A stretch of DNA of 59,231 bases from PMNU01 sp035479375 (GTDB lineage Bacteria > Patescibacteriota > Saccharimonadia > Saccharimonadales > UBA4665): assembly GCA_035479375.1 (NCBI GenBank), contig DATIIT010000007.1, positions 1-59,231 of the forward strand, in the 5' to 3' direction. The position numbers were made by a program, and so were the translations under genes. Below, one piece after another: positions 53,712 through 59,231 of this stretch; positions within the stretch are counted from its first letter, which is position 1; every line of letters starts with the position of its first letter. Below the pieces are notes generated by a model. That model was not told the DNA's origin and ran no database searches. It saw nothing but the letters and a program-made list of their open reading frames with translations.

Positions 53712-55433
53712 ATGGCCAAAGCAGCCTCATCTACCTCGGCGCCCATCTCGGCGCAGGACCACGCCGCCTCGTTTAGCAAGCGGGACCGCACGATTGCGCT
53801 GGTGGTTGTGGCCTTTGCCTTTGTGATGGATTTGCTCGACAACACCATCGTCAACGTGGCCATCCCGTCTATCCAGGCTAATTTGGGCGCCAGCTATGCC
53901 ACAATCCAATGGCTGGTGGCCGGGTACTCGCTGGCTTTTGCGCTGCTTTTGGTAACCGGTGGCCGCATGGGCGACGTCTATGGCTACAAAAAAATCTTTA
54001 TGGTGGGCGTGGTGGGCTTTACGCTGGCGTCGCTGTTAAGCGGCATCGCCTGGACGCCGGGTGTGCTCATTGCCACACGCCTGCTGCAAGGCGGCATGGC
54101 CGCGCTGATGGTACCACAAGTGATGTCCCTGATGCAGGTTATGTTCAAGCCAGAGGAACGCGCTGGCGTCAACGGCCTGTTTGGCGCGCTGGGCGGCATG
54201 GCTGCCTCGCTGGGGCCGATTGTGGGCGGCCTGCTCATTAAGGCTAATGTGTTTGGCTGGGATTGGCGGCCGATTTTTCTTATAAACGTACCTGTGGGCA
54301 TTTTTGCCATTGTGGCCGCGGTGAAATACCTGCCCAACGGCAAGTCGCCACACCCGCTGCACCTGGACATCACCGGGACGGTGTTGCTGGTGGGTGCGCT
54401 GGGGCTGCTGGTGTACCCGCTCATTGAGGGCCGCGACCTCGGCTGGCCGCTATGGACATATATAATGATGGCCGCCAGCGCGCCGCTGATCGCCATTTTT
54501 GCCTGGTGGCAGCGCCGCAAGATGGCGCGCGACGGCTCGCCGCTAATTGTGCCAGCCCTGTTCCGGCTGCGCTCGTTTGCCGCCGGCGTGGTCATTAACA
54601 TTGTATTTGAGGCGGCGATGCTCAGCTACTTCCTGACCTCCACGCTTATTTTGCAGATTGGCCTGGGCTTTAGCCCGATCCGCGCGGCAATTACGGGCCT
54701 GCCCATTGCCATTGGCATCGCCTTCACCATGGCGCTGCTGGGGCAAAAAGTGGTGCCCAAGCTGGGGCGCTACTCCATTACCCTTGGCACGGTGGTGATG
54801 GCCAGCGGCTTGCTGCTGACCTCGTGGCTGGTGAACCATTACGGGCTGGCCGTGCATTCGTGGCAGTTTATCCCGTGTTTGTTGCCTATTGGCGTGGGCA
54901 TGGGCCTGGTGTTTGCGCCGCTGATGGCCGTGGTCCTAAACGACGTAGATACCAAGCACGCCGGCTCGGCCTCTGGCGTCCTAAACGCGGTGCAGCAAGT
55001 GGGCGGCGCCGTGGGCGTGGCCGTGATTGGCGTCATCTTCTTTGGACAGTTGGGCAGCAATGCGGCGCGCAGCTTTAGTGCGGTGGAGCCGGCGCTGCGC
55101 ACACAGCTTACCGCCCAGCACCTCCCGGCGGCGGCGCAAACGCAGATTGTCAGCGGCGTCAAGCAATGTTTTATTGACCGCACGCACGAAAAAGACAGCA
55201 CCGTGGTCCCGGCCAGCTGTAAGCAAGGCGCGGCCATGGCGCAGGTGAGCCCCAAGCTTGGCCAAGAGATCCAGCAGGCGGCGCTCACCGCCAATGCCCG
55301 CAACTTTGCCCACGCTTTCCGGTGGGGTATTAGCTTTGGCGTGGCGCTGTTGGCACTGACCTTTGGCCTGACGTTCGTGTTGCCCAAGCGCATCCGCGCC
55401 GAGGCGTTCAAAGAAGCCGAAGCTGCGCTTTAG
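53712..55433 (+). CDS. MFS drug exporter, DHA2 (EmrB/QacA) type
   Basis: 573 aa with about 14 membrane helices. Motifs near the N-terminus: LLDNTIVNVAIPSIQANLGA, QWLVAGYSLAFALLLVTGGR, and GRMGDVYGYKK (motif A-like G-x-x-x-D-x-x-G). A ~75-residue loop before the last helix contains two Cys (QCFIDRTHEKDS; PASCKQG) that could form an extracytoplasmic disulphide. Proton-driven export of hydrophobic compounds is likely. AAGGA precedes the ATG. The stop overlaps the stop of the convergent next gene. Confidence 0.93.
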   Translation: MAKAASSTSAPISAQDHAASFSKRDRTIALVVVAFAFVMDLLDNTIVNVAIPSIQANLGASYATIQWLVAGYSLAFALLLVTGGRMGDVYGYKKIFMVGVVGFTLASLLSGIAWTPGVLIATRLLQGGMAALMVPQVMSLMQVMFKPEERAGVNGLFGALGGMAASLGPIVGGLLIKANVFGWDWRPIFLINVPVGIFAIVAAVKYLPNGKSPHPLHLDITGTVLLVGALGLLVYPLIEGRDLGWPLWTYIMMAASAPLIAIFAWWQRRKMARDGSPLIVPALFRLRSFAAGVVINIVFEAAMLSYFLTSTLILQIGLGFSPIRAAITGLPIAIGIAFTMALLGQKVVPKLGRYSITLGTVVMASGLLLTSWLVNHYGLAVHSWQFIPCLLPIGVGMGLVFAPLMAVVLNDVDTKHAGSASGVLNAVQQVGGAVGVAVIGVIFFGQLGSNAARSFSAVEPALRTQLTAQHLPAAAQTQIVSGVKQCFIDRTHEKDSTVVPASCKQGAAMAQVSPKLGQEIQQAALTANARNFAHAFRWGISFGVALLALTFGLTFVLPKRIRAEAFKEAEAAL

Positions 55434-56536
55434 GCGTAGCGTATCTGTGGTATCTCAAACCCGTTGAAGCGTGAGGCATAGCTCACCGTATACGCCCCGG
55501 CGGTGGCAATATACACACGGTCGCCCACCTCTAGGTTGCGGGACAGCTGCGCGTCGTACATGATGGTGTCCTGGCTGTCGCATGTTGGCCCAGTAAGGTG
55601 GTAGCGTAACTTTATGGGGTCATCCCGGGAGTCGGCAAGCGGGAAGGCAAGCTGGTTGCGTGTTTCCAGCGCCTCCATCAGGCCATTGAAAGCACCCACG
55701 TCCAGATGCAGCCAGCGCTTGCCGGCGCGCTCGGCCACCCCAATGACCGTCGCCACCATGACGCCGGCTTCACCGACCAGGGCGCGCCCTGGCTCAATGG
55801 CCAATTGCACGGGATAGGGCAGGTGTGCCGCCAGCGACTGGGTAATCCCGGCCGCAAACACGTCTAAAGGCGGCACTACCCCGGCATACTGTGTTGGAAA
55901 ACCACCGCCCATATCGAGCAAACCAAGCGTTACACCGCGCCGCCGCAGCCGCCGCATCAGCTGGGAGCTTTGCCGGATAGCCACATCCCAGGCGCCTGGG
56001 TCCTGCATTTGCGACCCTACATGGAAGGCAATACCCCACGGCACCAGCCCGAGGCTGGCCGCATAGTGCAACAAGTGTCCAGCCTGGCGCACGTCAACCC
56101 CAAATTTTCCTTCGCTGGCCACCTCGCTGCCGGCCGGAGTGGTACGCAGCCGGACGCTCACCTTGCTTCCAGGCGCCAGCCGCGCGAGCTTGTCTACTTC
56201 CGCGGCACTGTCAAAACTATACACGCGCACGCCCGCCTGGTACGCCTGGGAGATGTGCCCTGGGACCTTCACCGGGTTGCTAAACAGCACACCCGCCGGG
56301 TCAACCCCCACGGCCAGCAGCGCCTGCAGCTCCGGGTACGAGGCCACCTCAAAGCCGCAGCCCGCCTGGTGCAGGGTTTGCAGGATGCGCCGCGCCGGGT
56401 TGCACTTCATGGCATAGTGCACAGCAACGTCTGGCAGTAGCCGCCGGAAATTCTGGTACGCGGCGCCCACAATTGCAAGATCCATAAGTAAGAAGGGGGT
56501 TGGGTAACCATAGGCGCGCGACCTACGAGTATTCAT
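55430..56536 (-). CDS. Ornithine decarboxylase-family PLP enzyme
   Basis: 368 aa, fold-type III. The PLP lysine is in YAMKCNP (K44); HVGSQ and GGGFPTQY are the phosphate-binding and Gly-rich motifs, and the catalytic Cys motif GPTCDSQDTIMYD near the C-terminus identifies ornithine/lysine decarboxylase rather than diaminopimelate decarboxylase. Makes putrescine or cadaverine. Ends four bases inside the convergent MFS gene. Confidence 0.9.
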   Translation of the reverse strand: MNTRRSRAYGYPTPFLLMDLAIVGAAYQNFRRLLPDVAVHYAMKCNPARRILQTLHQAGCGFEVASYPELQALLAVGVDPAGVLFSNPVKVPGHISQAYQAGVRVYSFDSAAEVDKLARLAPGSKVSVRLRTTPAGSEVASEGKFGVDVRQAGHLLHYAASLGLVPWGIAFHVGSQMQDPGAWDVAIRQSSQLMRRLRRRGVTLGLLDMGGGFPTQYAGVVPPLDVFAAGITQSLAAHLPYPVQLAIEPGRALVGEAGVMVATVIGVAERAGKRWLHLDVGAFNGLMEALETRNQLAFPLADSRDDPIKLRYHLTGPTCDSQDTIMYDAQLSRNLEVGDRVYIATAGAYTVSYASRFNGFEIPQIRYA

Positions 56537-56681
56537 AGCCTCAGCCTACCATACATACGCCGAACGCTCTGTGATTTTCGTACCATGCACTGGCGGGCAG
56601 GCGATGAGAAAATTCTGTACAACCGCGCCGCTTACGGTTATTATTGATACAAACCCCCGGTGGGCGTAACAGGGACGGAAG
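56537..56681. other. Divergent spacer between the decarboxylase and surface-protein genes
   Basis: 145 bases with no gene. AT-rich TTACGGTTATTATTGATAC near 56633-56651 may hold the plus-strand -10; a TATGGT box lies ~11 bases before the decarboxylase ATG on the minus strand. Nothing else recognised. Confidence 0.4.
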
Positions 56682-59231
56682 TTGAAAAGACGGAGAACAG
56701 AGCTGGTATGGTGGGTGCGTAGTGCAGCAGTACTGTCACGCCGTATATGGCATGGCCTGCTGAGTTTTACTACCCGGATCATCTGGCCTGTCAGCCGGCT
56801 GGTAGCAAATCATGGGTACCAGTTGGTTGGCCGGCATATTATTAGCCCCTTGCAGACCCACGCTGCCATTACCAAGCGGTATATCCGCCGCGCTGCAAAT
56901 ATTGCCCACCACCACGTGGCAAAACGTCCCCACGCCTATTTATATGAACGGGTGCAATGGTACCGGCGCTGGCACGGGTTCCGCTACCGCAACCATACCC
57001 ATGCTGCATTTTTGGGTGCGTACTGTGTTGGCATGGCGCTCGTAGTGGTCGGCGTGTACCGCGGGGTGCACGCCCTCTCCGACCTGACAGACAACTGGAA
57101 CTTTTCCAGCGCCGCAGCATACAATTTGAGCAGCGGCGTCGAAACCAGCGGGACGAGTGCGCGGCTCAAGGCGCAAAACTACACCAGCGACAGCAACACC
57201 GCAGCGCTCTACCACCTGGACGAGCCGAGCGGCACCACTGCCAGCGACGCCTCCAGCAACAGTAACGCCGGGACGGTCACTGGCGGCACGTTTGGCACTG
57301 GCAACCTCAATAACGGCCTCAGCCTCAACGCCACCAGCGGGCAGGTGGCTGCGCCGGATTCTGTCTCGCTGTCGCTCGGCCAGGACAACACTCTGGAAGC
57401 CTGGACAAAATTCAACAGCACCTTCGGGGCGCACACTGCTAACAACCGGCAAGGCATCATCGATAAGGGTGCATACAAGCTGTACTACGACAAAGAAAAC
57501 GGCAAGGTTACGTACGAGTTGGCAAACTCCGGCGCAACCAACTGGGGCCAAGTCGCCGGGAGCGACATAAAAAACAGCTGGGACTTAAACGGCAAGTTCG
57601 CGGTCAATGCCCAGGTGGCAATTGGCAGCAATGTGTACGCCGGGCTCGGCAATGCCGTTGGCGACGCCGAGGTGTGGAAATGGAACGGCACCACGTGGAG
57701 CCAGATTGGCGGCGACGGCAAAAACTCCAGCTGGCCCGACCAAACGTACGAAAACGTGATGTCCATGGCCGCAAACGGCACCACGCTATATGCCGGCCTC
57801 GGTTCCAGCACCGGCGACGGCGAGGTGTGGAGCTGTGATACGTCCACTGGCTGCGCCACCTGGACTAAAATCGGCGGGGACGGCATCAACAGCGGCTGGG
57901 CAGTGAACGCCATCGAGGAAGTCGACAGCATGACGGTGATGGGCGGCAACTTATACGTGGGCTTGGGCACCAGCGCCAACGACGCCAAAGTCTACAAATG
58001 GAACGGCACCACGTGGACGTGGGTGGGCGGCTTTGGCATTGGCGTGCCGTACAACGCCTTTCCCACCGGTTACGAGGCGGTATACAGCCTCACCAACGAC
58101 GGCACCAATATTTATGCCGGGTTTGGCAATACCGCGGGCGACGGCGACGTCTGGAAGTTAAATGGCACCACCTGGACGCAAATCGGCGGGGATGCGCTCA
58201 ACTCCAGCTGGGCGGCGGCTACCTACCAAAGCGTGCTGAGCATGCGCTGGCTTGGCACCAACCTGTACGCCGGGCTGGGCACCAGCACCGGCCTGGCCGA
58301 AGTTTGGAAGTGGGACGGCACCACCTGGACGAAGATCGGCGGTGAAGCCACAAACTCCAGCTGGGCGGCGGCTACCTACGAAGGCGTGTACTCCATAACC
58401 GACGACGGCACAAACGTGTACGCCGGGCTGGGCAACACTGCCGGCGACAACGAAGTCTGGAAATGGAACGGCACCACGTGGAGCCAGATTGGCGGAGACG
58501 GCATCAACAGCAGCTTTACCAACACGCACACGCAGGTAAACTCGCTGCTCTACACCAGCGGCACGTTATACGCCGGCCTGGTGAGCACCAACAACAATGC
58601 CGAAATCTGGGCCTTTAACGGCACCACCTGGACGCGTATTGGCGGCGGCTACATCAACAAAAGCTGGGGGTACTTTAACCTGCAAGATGTCGACAGCATG
58701 ACCGTCTCTGGCGACTACCTGTACGCCGGCACCGGCAACACCGTAGCAGGCAACGCCCAGGTGTGGCGCTACGACGGCACCACCTGGACAATGGTTGGCG
58801 GGCAGGGCATTAACTCCAGCTGGGCGGCCACAACCTACGAAGACGTCATGAGCCTGGAGAGTTACAACGGCAACCTGTACGCCGGGCTGGGCACGACCAC
58901 CGGCGACGCCGAGGTCTGGAAATGGGATGGCACCAGCTGGTCGCAAGTGGGCGGGGACGGGCTCAACTCCGGCTGGTCGAACAACCAAGTGGTATCGGCA
59001 ATGGCTGTCTTCGGCGGCAATTTGTATGTGGGCCTGGGCACCACGACCACCAGCTCGGCCAGGATATACCGGTGGAACGGCACTACCTGGACGTGGGTGG
59101 GCGGCAACGGCGTGGGCGTCCCGTTTAACGCTTGGCCGGCAGGGTACGAAACGGTGACTTCGCTGAGTGTCTACAGCGGTTCACTGTATGCCGGCCTCGG
59201 CTCCAGCGCCGGCGATGGCGATGTCTGGCGG
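56682..59231 (+). CDS. Large surface protein: anchor, LamG-like domain, two sets of propeller-like repeats (3' end outside window)
   Basis: 850 codons, still open at the window edge. The frame opens after a TAA at 56667; TTG 56682 (KRRRTELVWWVRSAAV follows) after GGGACGGAAG is the likely start, GTG 56718 an alternative. Residues 1-107 are basic, rich in His/Tyr/Arg and presumably cytoplasmic; ~108-130 (AAFLGAYCVGMALVVVGVYR) is a membrane helix. A LamG/concanavalin-like domain follows (TAALYHLDEPSGTTASDASS; TLEAWTKFNSTFGAHTANNR). From ~residue 300, ~57-aa repeats of the type LYAGLGTTTGDAEVWKWDGT, W..IGGDG.NSSW occur at least 11 times. Probable adhesin or sugar-binding surface protein. Confidence 0.85.
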   Translation, partial: MKRRRTELVWWVRSAAVLSRRIWHGLLSFTTRIIWPVSRLVANHGYQLVGRHIISPLQTHAAITKRYIRRAANIAHHHVAKRPHAYLYERVQWYRRWHGFRYRNHTHAAFLGAYCVGMALVVVGVYRGVHALSDLTDNWNFSSAAAYNLSSGVETSGTSARLKAQNYTSDSNTAALYHLDEPSGTTASDASSNSNAGTVTGGTFGTGNLNNGLSLNATSGQVAAPDSVSLSLGQDNTLEAWTKFNSTFGAHTANNRQGIIDKGAYKLYYDKENGKVTYELANSGATNWGQVAGSDIKNSWDLNGKFAVNAQVAIGSNVYAGLGNAVGDAEVWKWNGTTWSQIGGDGKNSSWPDQTYENVMSMAANGTTLYAGLGSSTGDGEVWSCDTSTGCATWTKIGGDGINSGWAVNAIEEVDSMTVMGGNLYVGLGTSANDAKVYKWNGTTWTWVGGFGIGVPYNAFPTGYEAVYSLTNDGTNIYAGFGNTAGDGDVWKLNGTTWTQIGGDALNSSWAAATYQSVLSMRWLGTNLYAGLGTSTGLAEVWKWDGTTWTKIGGEATNSSWAAATYEGVYSITDDGTNVYAGLGNTAGDNEVWKWNGTTWSQIGGDGINSSFTNTHTQVNSLLYTSGTLYAGLVSTNNNAEIWAFNGTTWTRIGGGYINKSWGYFNLQDVDSMTVSGDYLYAGTGNTVAGNAQVWRYDGTTWTMVGGQGINSSWAATTYEDVMSLESYNGNLYAGLGTTTGDAEVWKWDGTSWSQVGGDGLNSGWSNNQVVSAMAVFGGNLYVGLGTTTTSSARIYRWNGTTWTWVGGNGVGVPFNAWPAGYETVTSLSVYSGSLYAGLGSSAGDGDVWR
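57576..59231 (+). repeat. Tandem ~57-aa (about 171-base) coding repeats with a 7-unit super-period
   Basis: Eleven YAGLG-type units up to the window end. Unit 3 and unit 10 share TWTWVGG followed by GVPYNA or GVPFNA and GYE.V.SL; units 4 and 11 share GDGDVW; units 2 and 9 share NSGW and GGNLYVGLGT; units 1 and 8 share YE.VMS. Every match is seven units apart, so the array looks like a duplicated 7-bladed propeller. Confidence 0.85.

Noticed and set aside
53581..53826. 81-aa frame overlapping the MFS start
   Set aside because: Overlaps the true MFS gene in another frame and has no ribosome site.
57576..59231. CRISPR-like or satellite array
   Set aside because: Repeats are in frame, ~171 bases long, diverged at synonymous sites and encode a protein.

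Overview
The window is about 59 kb of high-GC DNA (my impression is 55-60%) using the standard bacterial code, with TGA as a real stop. It reads as the main transcription/translation locus of a Candidate Phyla Radiation bacterium, most likely Saccharibacteria (TM7). The phylum is inferred from: rpmD (L30) missing between rpsE and rplO; adk and map missing between secY and infA; cysteine-free forms of S4, S14, L33, L36 and RNA polymerase beta'; a transferase-GH57-GH15 polyglucan operon; and many lineage-specific hypothetical genes. No rRNA, transposase, integrase or CRISPR array was seen.

Layout. 1-5.4 kb: rpoB (3' part) and rpoC. 5.4-15 kb: rpsL-rpsG, fusA, tuf and rpsJ, interrupted by hypothetical genes, maf and a small membrane protein. 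15-24 kb: a tight S10/spc block, rplC to rplO, driven by its own promoter and long leader. 24-30 kb: a hypothetical gene on the minus strand, an ABC exporter, secY and a divergent PAS/STAS pair. 30-34 kb: infA-rpmJ-rpsM-rpsK-rpsD-rpoA-rplQ-rplM-rpsI. 34-42.8 kb: tandem triple-HTH genes, a frameshifted gene, an Asp/Glu racemase, a membrane protein, trpS, an RluA-type pseudouridine synthase, a DNA polymerase III delta'-like gene and a TPR protein. 42.8-46.6 kb: tRNA-Thr(UGU), tRNA-Tyr(GUA), tRNA-Thr(GGU) and rpmG, separated by paralogous unknown genes. 46.6-51 kb (minus strand): glycosyltransferase, GH57 and GH15. 51-56.5 kb: glutamate dehydrogenase, a GT-A-like protein, a DHA2-type MFS exporter and an ornithine-decarboxylase-family enzyme. 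56.7 kb to the end: the start of a large surface protein made of an N-terminal membrane anchor, a LamG-like domain and two 7-bladed-propeller-like repeat sets, cut by the window edge.

Four things stand out. (1) The polymerase and all four visible optional zinc ribosomal proteins lack zinc ligands. (2) EF-G has NKIN in place of the NKxD guanine-specificity motif. (3) Diverged tandem pairs of unknown genes, some HTH-like, sit in the junctions of otherwise conserved operons. (4) Many non-ribosomal genes have a TATAAT-type -10 box only 6-8 bases before the start codon, implying leaderless mRNAs, while ribosomal genes keep Shine-Dalgarno sites.

Family names rest on motifs read by eye; no database search was run.
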